Of a stretch of 64,000 bases of DNA, positions 47,701 through 59,859 are shown piece after piece; the first letter of the stretch is position 1; each line of letters begins with the position of its first letter. The notes under the pieces are model-generated. The model was not told where the DNA came from and searched no databases. It saw only the letters and a list, made by a program, of their open reading frames with translations. The translations under genes and the position numbers were made by a program. This DNA is from Penicillus capitatus. Lineage: Eukaryota > Chlorophyta. The stretch spans positions 62,001 to 126,000 of the forward strand of contig OZ287718.1 of assembly GCA_965649825.1 (NCBI GenBank), in the 5' to 3' direction.

Positions 47701-50700
47701 ATTTCTCACAAGAGGTTGTGGAACTTGCGCAGAAGCTGGTGCCCATGACGCTGGACCTCTGGAACAAGATCCAAGGCAAAATGCTCCCCACTCCAGCGAA
47801 ATTCCATTATCTGTTTAACATGCGAGAACTTTCCAAAGTATTTCAGGGGATCATTCTTGCATCAAGAGACAGGTTGTGTCCATCAAACTCTCCTGGCTCT
47901 GTTACACAACTGATAACTGTCGTTCTGAAGGTTTATGCAAGGATCAACGGGACCATTTGGTGGCAAAGTCACCAGTGCTGAGGGCTATCTGCTAAGCCTC
48001 TGGATGCATGAATGTCGCCGTGTGTTTTGTGATAAACTCGTCACCCAAAGCGACAAGGACTGGGTCGAAAACCTCCTCGGTAAGCTGTGTGAGGAGAATG
48101 TCGAAGCAAAGCTCGTTGCTGAAGTGAACAGATACTGTGATCAGAAACGCATTGAACAAGGAGTATTGCTGTTTAGGTGCAAGAGCCTCTGTACTATGTG
48201 GATTTCCTGAGAGAACCTGTCTACGATGACGAGACGGGCGAAGTGGTCGATGCACATCCCAGTTTCTACGAGGCTGTTCCTGGTGGATTGGCTGAAATCA
48301 AAGAACGCGTTGAGGGTTTCCAACAACGTTTCAATGAAGAAAGCAAAATCATGAAGCTCGAGCTTGTGCTCTTTGCAGATGCCTTGAAGCATCTTATGCG
48401 CATTTCTCGATTGCTGAGCATGGACAGAGGATCTGCGTTGCTGGTTGGAGTGGGTGGATCTGGAAAGCAATCGCTCACTCGACTAGCGGCGTACATCGCA
48501 GGCGCCTACACTTTTCAAACCACCATTACCAAAACGTACAACGTCACCAATCTCTTCGACGACATCAAGGCCCTCTACAAAATCGCTGGATTCAAAGGAC
48601 AGCCTGTTTGCTTCATCTTCACGGATGCCGAAGTGAAGGACGAGGGTTTCCTCGAATATATCAATCAGATTCTGATGACTGGTGAAGTGGCTGGACTTTT
48701 CCCAAAGGACGAACTGGATGTGATCGTCAATGACATTCGACCTGTGATGAAGGCTGCCAAGCCCCATGTTCCAGACACCTGGGACAATCTCTATAGTTTC
48801 TTCCTGGAACGCGTTCGAGACAATCTGCATGTCGTGCTTTGCTTTTCACCTGTCGGAGACAAATTCAGTCGTCGTGCACGTCAGTTTCCTGGATTGATCA
48901 ATGGCTGTACCATCGACTGGTTCTTGCCTTGGCCGGAGGAAGCGCTGACATCTGTCTCGAGCAAATTCATCGATGAATTCTCCATGGCCTGTTCTGACGA
49001 GTCTAAGAACCAATTGAAGCTCATGATGGGTCACGTGCATGTTTTTGTGACCAATGCCTGCCGTGAGTACTTTGAAAAATTTCGCCGGCATGTGTACGTC
49101 ACACCCAAGAGTTATCTGTCTTTCATTCAAGGCTACAAGTCACTGTACAGTAGAAAACTGGCCTATGTCGAACAACTGGCCAAAAACATCAACAGTGGAC
49201 TGCAGAAGATGTTCGAGGCAAAGGATGATGTGAGCAAAATGAAAGTTGATCTAGGAATCAAGAACCAGGAACTCGAAGTCGCAGCTAAGGAGGCAGAGAC
49301 CCTACTAAAATCTATTTCTGAGAACACTGCCATCGCAGAGAAGGAAAAGGCGAAAGTGGCCGTCATTGTCGATGGGGTTACCACTAAGGCATCTGAAATC
49401 AAAGCTGTCAAAGACGATGCCGAAAAGGACTTGGCTGCCGCGAAGCCTGCATTGGATGCCGCTTTGGCTGCTTTGAATTCCATCACTCCAAAAGACATCA
49501 CTGCCCTCAAGGCTCTGAAAAATCCACCAGATGTCGTCAAACGAATCTTTGATGCTGTTCTGATGCTGCGTCACTTTCCAGTGGACAAGATCACCTATCA
49601 TGACGTCAAAGGAAGCATGGTTATACTGGGTACTTATACAGAGTCTGTCAAAATGATGGGAGATATGAATTTCTTGGGAGCTCTGATGAACTTTCCAAAA
49701 GAGCAAATCAATGATGAGACAGTGGAGTTGCTCAAACCATACTTTGCGGCGCCAGATTTCAACTTTGAGGCTGCGCGAAAGGCAAGTGGAAATGTTGCAG
49801 GTCTCTGTAACTGGGCAGAGGCGATGTGCACATACCACAATGTGGCCAAGGTTGTAGAACCCAAGATTATTGCCTTGAGGTACATCCAGAAGACAGCAGT
49901 AGACGGATGCATCTCTGTCTGTTTTGTAGAGAATCTGAGGCTGAGCTCAAAGTCGCGATGAAAGAGAAGAATGCAGCCGAGGAAAAAATGGCAGAGGTTC
50001 AAGCAAAGCTTGATGAAATGCAGGCGAATTTTGATGCAGCAATGGCTCAAAAGCAAGCATTGGAAGATGATGCCACGAACACCCAGAAGAAGATGGATTC
50101 AGCTAATGCTCTCTTACACGCCCTCGCAGGCGAAGAGAGTCGATGGACAGAACTCTCCAAGGAATTTGACACACAGATTCAGAAGCTCACTGGAGATTGT
50201 GCCATTGCTTCCGCTTTTGTCTCTTACCTTGGACCTTTCAACAAAGAATTCAGAGAATTGCTGATGACGCGTGATTTCTACGGAGACTGTGTCCAGCTTA
50301 ACATTCCAGTCACAGAGGGCATTGAAGTTTCGAAGTTCCTGGTGGATGATTCCGAAGTCGGCGAGTGGACCCTTCAAGGATTACCAACAGATGAACTCTC
50401 AGGTAATCAGCCCAACGACCTGTCGTCCACAAGCATTTACCCATTCTCTCTGCCACCTAGTTCAAAACGGCATCATGGTGACACGTGCATCCCGATATCC
50501 AATTCTTGTCGATCCACAGGGACAGGGTAAACTGTGGATCATGAACAAAGAAGAAGAAAATCAGCTGAAAGTCACTCAGTTGAACGATAAGATGTTCAGG
50601 TGAGGAAAACCACAGGCATCATGTCCTCGCATGATGAAGATGGGGGTGCAAACAGGAATCACTTGGAGGATTGTTTGACATTTGGCAAACCCTTGCTGAT

Positions 50701-53700
50701 TGAAAACATAGAGGAGGATTTGGATCCCATGCTCGATCCTGTGCTTGAAAGAAGAGTGGCAAAGAAAGGAAAAGGTTATATCTTGACGCTGGGCGACAAA
50801 GAAGTGGATTTCTGCGAGTCCTTTAAGCTGTTCTGCACAACCAGACTGCCTAATCCTCACTACTCTCCAGAACTTTCTGCCAAAGTTACCGTAGTGGACT
50901 TCACTGTCACTATGGCGGGTCTGGAAGACCAGTTGCTCGGAAAACTCATTCTAAAGGAGAAGCATGAACTGGAAGAACAAAGACAGCAGCTCGTCGAAGA
51001 TGTCCAGAGCTACAAGAAGAAGATCAAGCAGTTGGAGGAGGATCTGCTGTTCAGACTGTCAAACTCTCAAGGGAACCTTCTGGATGATACAGAACTGATC
51101 GATGTACTGGCCATTACGAAACAAACGGCTCAGGAAGTTACAGAGAAGCTGAACAATGCCAGTGAAACCAATCGAAAAATCAACGACGCATGTGAAGAAT
51201 ACAGACCGGTGGCGCACAGAGCAACACTGATCTATTTCCTGATCGCTGAATTCAGTTTCGTCAACTGTATGTATCAGACGTCTCTGGCACAGTTCAATGA
51301 ACTTTATGAGTTGGCCATCGATACAGCAGAGAAGGCGGCTATGCCCAGCAAACGAATCGCAAACATCATCGAACATATGACCTACGAAATCTATCTCTAC
51401 ATTCAGAGAGGACTGTTTGAGAGACATAAGATCACGTTTGCCTTGATGCTGACGAACAAGATTTTGGTTTCGTCTGGGAAAATCCGTGCGGCGGATGTTG
51501 ATATCTTCCTGAAAGGAGGTGGAGCATTGGATATCAATTCCGTGAGAAAGAAGCCGAAAGAGTGGATCCCAGACAGTGTCTGGCTCAATGTGATTGCGCT
51601 GAGCAGCATGGAGGTTTTCAGAGACATCGCTGACAGCGTGTTTCGAAACGACAGTCTCTGGAGACAGTGGTACGATCAAGAAGCACCCGAGCTTGCAAAA
51701 GTACCGGACTACGATGATCGCCTATCCAAGTTCGAGAAGATGTGCATCGTTAAGTCTTTCAGAGAAGATCGAACACTCATCGCTGCATCTGACTACATTG
51801 CTGACAGTCTCGGTCAGAAGTTTACAGAATCTGTTCCACTGAACATGGAGAAAACATGGTCCGAGAGTCACAGTCGATGTCCTCTCATCTGTCTGCTTTC
51901 TCCCGGTGCCGATCCAACAAAGCTGATTGAGGACCTTGCAAAGAGGAAGAAGATCAAGACCCTTGGCGTTTCTATGGGACAGGGCCAAGAAGTCATAGCG
52001 AGGAAATACATTTCAACGGCCAATGCCGAAGGTCAGTGGGTGCTGCTGCAGAATACACATCTGGGACTGAGTTACCTGACCGAAGTCGAGCAGTTCCTTT
52101 GCAAAGCAGAAGAGCTGCATGATGATTTCAGGCTTTGGATTACGGCAGAGCCGCATCCTCAGTTTCCTATTGGATTGCTTCAGATGGGAATTAAAATTAC
52201 AAACGAAGCACCCGTTGGTATGAAGGCAGGTCTCAGAGCGTCTTACCAGTGGGTAAACCAAGACATGCTAGACGTTGTTAATCGAGCCGAATGGAGACAG
52301 CTCCTCTTTGTCATGTGTTTCCTGCATTCGGTCGTTCAGGAAAGAAGAAAATTTGGACCGATTGGATGGAATATTCCCTACGAATTCAACCAGTCTGATC
52401 TGTCAGCTTGTACACAGTTCCTGCAGAATCACTTGATGGAAATGGATGCCAAGAAGGCCAACCAGCCAACTTGGGATACGGTTCGATACATGATTTCTGC
52501 CATTCAGTATGGAGGCAGAATCACAGACGATTTCGACCAGCTCCTTATGGATACCTATGCAGAGAAATACTTCCATCCAGGCGTCCTTCAGGAGACTGCC
52601 GAACTGTATGTGGATGAGAGATCTGGTTTCCGTTATACCATACCAGCTGGAACTGAAGTTGAAGTGTTCAGGAATGAAATCGAGACATTGCCTGCACAGG
52701 AAAGCCCGGAGATCTTTGGAATGCATCCGAACGCAGATCTCACATTCAGATCTCTTCAAGTCCAGGGAACGCTTTCTACTATTCTGGACACTATGCCCAA
52801 AGGGGCGGGTGGAAGTGGTGGATTGTCTCGCGAAGAGATCGTGGACAAGATCTGCGAGGATCTCCTTTCTAAGATTCCAAAGGTGATGGACAAAGAAGAC
52901 ACCAAGGAGAAACTCAAGAAGCTGAGTGGAGGACCTTCCATGCCGCTCACTGTTCATCTGAGACAGGAGATCGATCGTCTCAATATCATTGTGCATCTCG
53001 CAACCACCACTTTGAAAAATCTCAGGTAATTCTGCTGTGTGCCTTTCTGTTTGTGGATCTCTTTTTTGTGCAGATTGGCAATTGCTGGAACTGTCGCCCT
53101 ATCTGGCAATCTTATTGATGCCTTGGATGCTCTCTATATGGCTCGGATTCCATCCGAATGGCTCAAGAAGTCGTGGGAAGCCAGTACACTTGGTACGGCA
53201 GCACGACACTTTCTCAATAAATTGATCACCTGATCGTGTTCTTTTTGCAGGTAACTGGTTCACAGGATTACTACAGAGACACGATCAGTTGCACAAGTGG
53301 CTGAATCAGGGACGACCAAAAGCTTACTGGCTCACTGGGTTCTTCAATCCTCAAGGATTTCTCACGGCGATGAAGCAAGAAGTGTGTCATGTGTTGGCTG
53401 CTGTTTGATCATTAACATTGGATTCAAATAGGTCAATCGCAAGCATGCTTCAGACAAGTGGGCGCTGGATGATGTTGTGATGACCAGTGAAGTCACGCAT
53501 CCGCCCAAAGAATTCGAGACCCTCAAAGACAGTCCATCTGAAGGCGTCTATATCTATGGTCTCTACTTGGATGGTTGTGCATGGAGTCGCAAGGAAAACA
53601 AACTTGTGGATTCTGAACCGAAAAAGCTGTACAATCCACTTCCTGTGCTCTACGTTACGGGCGTTCAAGCTAAAGACAAGAGGAAGCACAACATCTACGA

Positions 53701-53827
53701 AGCCCCGACGTACAGAGTCAAGCGAAGGACTGGACTCAATTTCATCACGCAGTTCGGTTTGAGAACAGAAGATGATAAATCCAAGTGGATTCTGCGAGGA
53801 GCTTCACTTCTTTGTAGTATTGACTAG
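38758..53827 (+). CDS. Outer-arm axonemal dynein heavy chain, gamma (DNAH5/DNAH8) type
   Basis: Seen: ATG 38758 ([11 protein letters not shown]) to TAG 53825-53827, over 20 short introns, roughly 4,500 residues. Tail and linker to about 45,000, including [20 protein letters not shown] and [14 protein letters not shown]. Six AAA modules follow: AAA1 P-loop [15 protein letters not shown] (about 45390) with [11 protein letters not shown]2 GPSGGGKST (46240), AAA3 GSPGTAKTS (47210), AAA4 GVGGSGKQS (48445). The stalk coiled coils flank the microtubule-binding domain at about 49,170-50,180, then AAA5, AAA6 and a C-terminal domain ending [13 protein letters not shown]. Known: the GEELFGLPVTEYPEL block and overall order match DNAH5/8 and Chlamydomonas ODA2. 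Function: ATP-driven sliding of doublets for flagellar beating. All four nucleotide sites look intact. Confidence 0.93.
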
Positions 53828-54173
53828 TCAAGACGTGATAAACAAACGAACGGAGTTCTACTGCGTAGATGAACAGATTTCTCTGTACCTTGATCTCTCC
53901 CTATGTATACAGATGTTCTCCATACCCATATCCCACATGAATATCGTTTCAGGCAATGGTTTCGTTGAAAACCAAGCAGCTTGGTGTCGTGTGGTATGGT
54001 GTTCGACGACTCTTCGCTAAACTGCTGAAGGTGCAGTAGCGAATCTAGACACATAGATTGTCTGGACGTCGTTGCATGTGTGACGTCAACATGCGCGTTA
54101 TGGATTTCGCCGTACACTTAAGATCGCAATCGCCGACTTTTGAGAGGGACCTTGATGTGCCAGACGTAGCACG
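53828..54173. other. Intergenic region, 0.35 kb
   Basis: Between the dynein stop and the TBC gene start, same strand. No gene or repeat seen. Confidence 0.4.
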
Positions 54174-55804
54174 ATGTCGAAGAACGTATCCGTCTCCACC
54201 AAAGTTCACGCGGATGACCCAAAATCTCACCATAAAGGAAAACCACACGATTTCTACTCGCTCGTCTGCGACGACGAAACAGTCGACCTCACTTCTCTGA
54301 GAGCAGCGTGTGCGAGTGGAGTTCCGGAAGACGGTGGATTACGGGCAGTTGTTTGGAAAGTCCGTTCTCTACCTTCACTTGGCAAACGAGCGGCCCTTTT
54401 CCAGTAGTTACTGCTCCAACTGCTCCCTGCGGACAGAAAAAAATGGAAAGAGACATTGGAGGCCAAACGGAAACAATACAAAAGCTTCTGCGAAGTGAAA
54501 CATTTTGGTCACCATGGACTCGGCAGTCGAGGCACCATCGTCTGTTTGCGGCAGGAATTCATTGTGGATCCTAAAGAAGCAGAAAACGAATGCCAGCTAA
54601 ACCCATTGAGCATGAGAAAAGTGCGATTCCCCTCACCAATGCCACGTGCAAGATCCATTCGTGTAGTCCTCTTCGGATGGGCCAAAGACACAAAGAGAGT
54701 TAGAAAAGACTCGGAGTGAAGCGTGCGATATTTCAGGATATGATCATCCACTGGCTCTGGATACTCGGAGCAAATGGTTTGTCTATTTTCAAGTAGAAAT
54801 GCGCACCGTCTGATTGGTTGATATGCTGACCGTGTATCTTGCCGACTCTGACTAGGACACCGAGATCCGCGATCAGATTGATCGGGATGTGATGCGTACA
54901 CATCCAGACATACCATTCTTCAGCGAAAACAGCACGTCTGCTAGAACGCATCGCGAGGTATGCGTGAACACGTGCATCCATTGAAATCGCTCTCTCTCTC
55001 ACACAGTTTACATCAAATGACATGTTGCAGGAGATCAAGCGTGCACTCTTTGTGTTTACGAAACTGAATCCCGGAATCACTTACGTCCAGGGAATGAATG
55101 AAATCTATGCACCTCTTTACTTCATCTTCAAGACGTGCGAACACGGAGAGTTTGGAGAATTGAAAGGATTTGGATCGACAGAGCATGCAGAAGCAGATGC
55201 TTTCTTTTGCTTTTTGGATCTGATGGGCGACTTCAGAGACAACTTTTGCAAACAGCTGGTACGCGTTCGTCAAACATTCTCTCTTGAAAGTGACTTGGCA
55301 GGACAACAGCACCACAGGAATCCGAGCAGTAATACGTAAATTCTCAGATCGCCTTGCCAAGGAAGATCCTGCTGTATCAGATCATCTGACACATAAAACA
55401 CAGGTCGATGCATCTGCTAAACGCATGGCACATATGTACTGTGTTTCTTGCACGACTGACAGGTGGATCATCACTACTTTGCTTTTCGTTGGATAACATT
55501 GCTGCTCACACAAGAATTTGAGTTTCTGGATGTTCTGCGGATGTGGGATACACTAATTGCTGCAAAGCCCTTGACACGTCAGGGGTTTTTACTGAGTGGT
55601 GCCCTGCCCGATCCACCTTCTCTGTGCGATGTTGATCGGCTGTGATGCTTAGTGTGTATCGCCATGATCGTGAGCGTCAGGGATGAGATCCTGCAGGGAG
55701 ATTACACTCAAAACCTAAAGCTTCTGCAGAAGTTTCCTGTTCGAGATGTGAACGAATTGATTCGCGATGCGATTCGTATTGATAAAAGGATCTCGCGTCC
55801 CTGA
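54174..55804 (+). CDS. TBC1D13-like Rab GTPase-activating protein
   Basis: Seen: ATG 54174 (MSKNVSVSTKVHADD), about eight exons, TGA 55802-55804. TBC motifs in order: GVPEDGGLRAVVWK, LLPADRKKWKETLEAKRKQY, the arginine finger DQIDRDVMRTHPD (near 54870), the glutamine finger GITYVQGMNEIYAPLYFIF, an acidic loop with AEADAFFCFLDLMGDF, then HYFAFRWITLLLTQEFEFLD, VLRMWDTLIA and RDEILQGDYTQNLKLLQKFP. Known: TBC proteins speed GTP hydrolysis on Rabs by supplying Arg and Gln; TBC1D13 acts on Rab35 in animals. Both fingers are present, so it should be active. Whether the Rab23-like protein of this window is a target is unknown. It converges on the next gene with 59 bp between stops. Confidence 0.86.
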
Positions 55805-55863
55805 TGAACTTATGCAGAAAGGGCTAGAATTAAAAAATACGAAAAAGGAACAAAATGCATGTT

Positions 55864-57074
55864 TCATCAGTTGTTTCTGACAACTTCTTCGACGACATGA
55901 TCGAACACGACCTTCCAAACTTCCAGAGCCTTCATTCATGTAAATTCTGTGACCTTTGTTTCTTTCTAAAAGAACAGCTTACCAATCCAATTGCATATCG
56001 CGAAGCTCCTTGAGAGGCCGCGTGCGCACGCGATCTGCGTTGCAAATGATCAGAGAGTAGAACATGGACCACATCTGCCAGTTCATGTTCGTTTTGAACT
56101 GTCCAGACGGCTGGACCCGCCGAGCCGTAGGGCAAGTGTGTCGCTGGCATCACGTACTCTCCAGTGGGACTCAAGACTTTGAGGTCTTGATGCACATCGA
56201 GGCCTTCCTGACCTGAAGGTGTCGAAGAATGATGCCCGCGCTTACCAGAAGGCTTGACAAACCCATGTGATAGGTAGAGTACAACGGAGAGCAGGATTTT
56301 GAATCTGTGTAGATGGTTCCGTCGGGCGAGTAGCATTTTTCGGCATAGATCTGTTGCCTTGAAACTGGTGAAGGATGTGGGCGGTCGATCCAGGCAATAT
56401 CATTGAGTTCCGTGATATCAACCATGTGACTCTCTTCTTCAGATCTCTGAAGAAGATCGGCAACGTCAGGCGTACTCTCTCGGATGAGCTCTAGGTAATG
56501 AAGCTGACATAAGACTGGTGTGCGATAAGATCTACGATCCATACCTGATCCTTCAGGATCACGACCTTCCTCGTTGATTTGGAAAACAGACGATAGCTCT
56601 AGATTCAACGACGAAGTCTCGTCTATTGGATGCGGACAGTATCTTACCTCTACAGGTGGTGTGAACCGGTGTGGAGGAATTGCTGAGATACGATGTGTGT
56701 GCGTGATTTCCAAACTCTTCCTCCTCCTGGTGCTGTTCCTCCTGCTCCTCTTCTTCTTCTCTGATGGAAGTGTACATATAGGTCCTCTCCTCTTCGTATT
56801 CCGTTGTTCGTGACCGAGCATGTCGAGCCGGGCTTGATTGAATGGATCGTAATATTCTGTCACCTTGTTCCATTGAGGAACGACCTCTTATTTCGGGAGG
56901 TGCTGTTTGTGGTCTGTCTGTATAGACATAGAATGGAAAGGAAGAGATCAAGCGATCAGTCACGAAAGAAAAAGAAGAACTGGATCTTCTTATAGAGAGC
57001 TGGCGGTGGATTGCATTCGCCGGTTGCGATGCCGAATCCAGTGCCTCTTCGGGGTTATCATCCACCGAATGCAT
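55864..57074 (-). CDS. Hypothetical protein with Glu-rich tract
   Basis: Seen: ATG 57074 (MHSVDDNPEEALDSASQPAN), then Arg/Ser-rich sequence and a Glu/Gln run (REEEEEQEEQHQEEEEFG, about 56770-56710). Further exons read LHYLELIRESTPDVADLLQR, VDITELNDIAWIDRPHPSPV, GQEGLDVHQDLKVLSPTGEY and MFYSLIICNADRVRTRPLKE, ending ALEVWKVVFDHVVEEVVRNN at the stop (55864). The C-terminal half looks folded and has even hydrophobic spacing; the N-terminal half is disordered. Family not recognised. At least four introns; joins near 56550 and 56230 are approximate. Starts 41 bp downstream of the KDO-transferase stop. Confidence 0.6.
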
Positions 57075-57114
57075 CCCTGCCGCGTGTCCATCCGTTGAAA
57101 CAGCGAGATCGCTG

Positions 57115-58935
57115 TCAGTACATTAACATACCTGATTGGTAAACAATAGTTTCAGCCTCTTCAGCCGCAATGATGGCATTTTGATTGATGTCCTCTGATC
57201 ACAGATCGTAGGCTGTAAGAAGCATTGTCCTGATGTGATGAAAACCACCTGTCATCTGTGCATACTCTTCGTTGTGCGTTCCTGTAATGACAGCGGCGTT
57301 GGCGATGCAGGCTTGTGCCACACTTCCGCCTACAGAGATGCATTTTCGTCACTCTCTACAGAGATTGACAGAAAAAACCTTTCATGCCATGGAGCAGAGA
57401 ACATCCTACAAAAACGACTCCAGCGATGTGACTTAACAGGAAGACATGTTCAGCTCGACGAGGATCCACAATGAATACATCAACATTCTCATCTGTCGAA
57501 GAAGCATGGGTGTAGGGTTGACACGGGGGAGACGGACATTTATCCTCGCGTGGTGACCAGATGGCAAACTTTGCCCCAATATTATGCAGATAGCAGATAG
57601 CGGCGTCGCAGTGTGTGGGAGTCTCTGGAACAAGAACCGTCAACACGTCTGGGAAGGCATCTCTTAATTTATTGTGTATGTCCCACAACTTGCCCACTTC
57701 CATTTCATGAACATGCGTTGCCATCCATACTTTGCGCCCGCCTACTCCTAGATGACACATCCAAACCATCTTCATCGTCGCTATTTCGCATGTTTAAAAC
57801 TTTTCTTGATGCGATGCACACATTCCCAATCGATGTTGCTGAGAGTCCAAGCAGCTTCTCCTATTTCTGCTGCCCATCTAAGATCTGCGGACCAGCCAGG
57901 AATCTGTTCCAGAGAGGCTCCCATCATACAAAAACGACCAACGTCCTACAAACACAGTAAGTTTTTCTTAACATTTGCTCTCCGAAACATGTTAGCTGCA
58001 CACACCGATTGAGTCTCGGGTATAATAACAGAGAAATTCGACAAGATTTCTTGAAAACTCAGCCTAGATGATGTACAAGTGTACGAATTCAAGAAATGCT
58101 CACTCTGCAAATGCGCTTTAAATAACACCAAACGACATCCAGCTGCTCGCAAACATTGAACACCGCGAAGCCCCAACGGACACTCTTCCTACAGAAACCG
58201 CCAGATGTGGTCACCCTCCAATCTGGCATTCTGGAGGCCAGCACCAAAAAGAAGGCAATCTGAGGTTGCCAATGATGTACAAAATCCGCCATTCTTTGGA
58301 TAGAGTGAGATGGGAAATGAAACGCAAAAACCTAAAACCACGCAGCTAGATCTTACAATCTCTATCAGCATTTTTCGCCAGACGTGAGGATGCAGTCCAT
58401 CTTCCTGAATGGATGCAATGATCTCCTGTTGCGTTGACGTCAGCAGAATATGAACATCATCAAACTATCGGCAACAAACAAAACCACAAAACCGTTTTAG
58501 AAGATAGATTAGATCAAAGAGAATGCAATCATACAAGAAGACATTCTTGCACAAAAGGCAATACAATCGATGCTGTTCCTGAGCAAACGGCCATACTGTA
58601 CGGTAAGAAGGCGACGGGACTGTGGCTGACATTTACCAAAAGAAGGCAAATGAAACCAGAGTATTTTTCCCGACGGTCGTGGCTGCGCCTTCATGAAACA
58701 GATGTCATCTGATTTCTGCAACCAGGAGTCGGATTGCAGACAGCAACTCTGTCGACGTTTCGACGCACCCACCTCTTTTACTTTGGGAGGAATTCCTCGG
58801 AGCACCCGCCATTGCTTCCAAACAAACTTCTACATTGCAGCGACAGTGTTAAACGAAGAAACCGAGTTCGGTCACGACAATGGTGTAGAAGAGCCAAATC
58901 GAGAGGAGACCGTTTGAAGACGCGGCGTTCGCCAT
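57115..58935 (-). CDS. KdtA/WaaA-like 3-deoxy-manno-octulosonate (KDO) transferase, divergent
   Basis: Seen: ATG 58935 (MANAASSNGLLSIWLFYTIV) gives a membrane-anchor-like N-terminus, then RPSGKILWFHLPSFGK, FVHHWQPQIAFFLVLASR, an N-domain end (SFQEILSNFSVIIPETQSVC), KVWMATHVHEMEVGKLWDIH, LRDAFPDVLTVLVPETPTHC, FIVDPRRAEHVFLLSHIAGV, VFVGCSLLHGMKG and GTHNEEYAQMTGGF, stop about 57115. Known: WaaA has FHAASVGE, WxAASTHEGEE, P(R)HPER, FVGGSL and GPHxxNF at these places; it transfers KDO to lipid A precursors, and plant homologues reside in mitochondria. Several active-site residues differ (SVGE to SFGK; GGSL to GCSL), so activity is uncertain. Some introns appear very short (about 25 nt). Last exon boundary uncertain. 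Confidence 0.75.
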
Positions 58936-59018
58936 TCTCTTATCATCTGAAGATTTCTTGAAAGCGGACATGATAAACACGCGGTGCCGTACAAGGAGAT
59001 GACGGAATGGTATAACGC

Positions 59019-59413
59019 ATGGCGTCGTCTTCCATCGAAGCTCAGAAGAGACGCATCATCGAAGATTACCGACACCGTCGCCGCAGACAGGAGCAATCGC
59101 AGGATACCTTGTCACGTCTCTGGAGGTAACACACGACACAGTAGAGCTGGTTGGCGAGCACTGGTGTCGGTGCAGGTGGTGTGCATCTCAGAAGGTCAAC
59201 TTTGATTCGCTGATTGGCATTGCAGTTTACGATACCTGGTGGGAACCTGCATTACTGTACGTAACGTGCAGTCTCGTTGTGTGGTTGGTTCTGTGGGGTG
59301 CGTTGATTCAACTACGCAACGCTGTTCATCTGATTCTCCTTCTCCGAGACACGTTGTTCACTTGGCTGCGTTTCTTAGCTCATTTCTTGGCAGCTTCTCG
59401 TAAAGCACAATGA
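59019..59413 (+). CDS. Small membrane protein, 114 aa, overlapping DIM1
   Basis: Seen: exons 59019-59125 and 59176-59413 with a 50-nt GT-AG intron. N-terminus MASSSIEAQKRRIIEDYRHR is basic and helical; the second exon gives NFDSLIGIAVYDTWWEPALL and a hydrophobic pair (YVTCSLVVWLVLWGALIQL and HLILLLRDTLFTWLRFLAHF), ending SRKAQ. Its TGA (59411-59413) overlaps the DIM1 ATG (59410-59412) as ATGA. Family not recognised. Inference: a small endomembrane or organelle protein. The long open, strongly hydrophobic second exon and clean intron support it; an alternative is that it is 5' sequence of the DIM1 mRNA, which would make that transcript bicistronic. Confidence 0.6.
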
Positions 59414-59838
59414 GCTTCTTGTTACCGCATCTACATTCCGGATACGCAGTGGACCAAGCCATTCTTTCCGAAGAGCTACGTGTGGTGATCCTGCGTTTTG
59501 GCCATGACTGGGATCCAACATGTATGCAGATGGATGAAATTCTCTCTCAGTGCTCTGACAGTGTCAAGAACTTTGCAGTTGTCTATCTGGTAGACATCAC
59601 AGAAGTGCCAGATTTCAATACAATGTATGAGCTCTATGATCCATGCACTGTCATGTTCTTCTTCAGAAACAAGCACATCATGATTGATCTGGGGACAGGC
59701 AACAACAACAAGATCAACTGGGCGATGAGTGATAAACAGGAATTTGTCGATATCGTTGAGACAGTCTACAGAGGAGCACGGAAAGGACGAGGATTGGTGG
59801 TGTCGCCAAAAGATTACTCGACAAAATACAGATACTGA
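59410..59838 (+). CDS. DIM1: DIM1/TXNL4A, U5 snRNP thioredoxin-like protein
   Basis: Seen: an intronless 142-aa frame, MSFLLPHLHSGYAVDQAIL, then VILRFGHDWDPTCMQMDE, FAVVYLVDITEVPDFNTMYE, DPCTVMFFFRNKHIMIDLGT, GNNNKINWAMSDKQEFVDIV and RGARKGRGLVVSPKDYSTKY. It is colinear with human TXNL4A over its full 142 residues. Known: Dim1 (Dib1/15K) is an essential thioredoxin-fold component of the U4/U6.U5 tri-snRNP that sits near the 5' splice site and prevents early activation of the spliceosome. No CxxC redox pair, as expected. Intronless while its neighbours have introns. The ATG overlaps the stop of the upstream small membrane protein. Confidence 0.97.
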   Translation: MSFLLPHLHSGYAVDQAILSEELRVVILRFGHDWDPTCMQMDEILSQCSDSVKNFAVVYLVDITEVPDFNTMYELYDPCTVMFFFRNKHIMIDLGTGNNNKINWAMSDKQEFVDIVETVYRGARKGRGLVVSPKDYSTKYRY

Positions 59839-59859
59839 TGACGCCTGCCAGCAAAGACG

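Noticed and set aside
57030-57148. Short plus-strand frame MPNPVPLRGYHPPNASLPRV
   Set aside because: Lies opposite the start of the 55864-57074 gene, is only about 37 codons and has no continuation by splicing.
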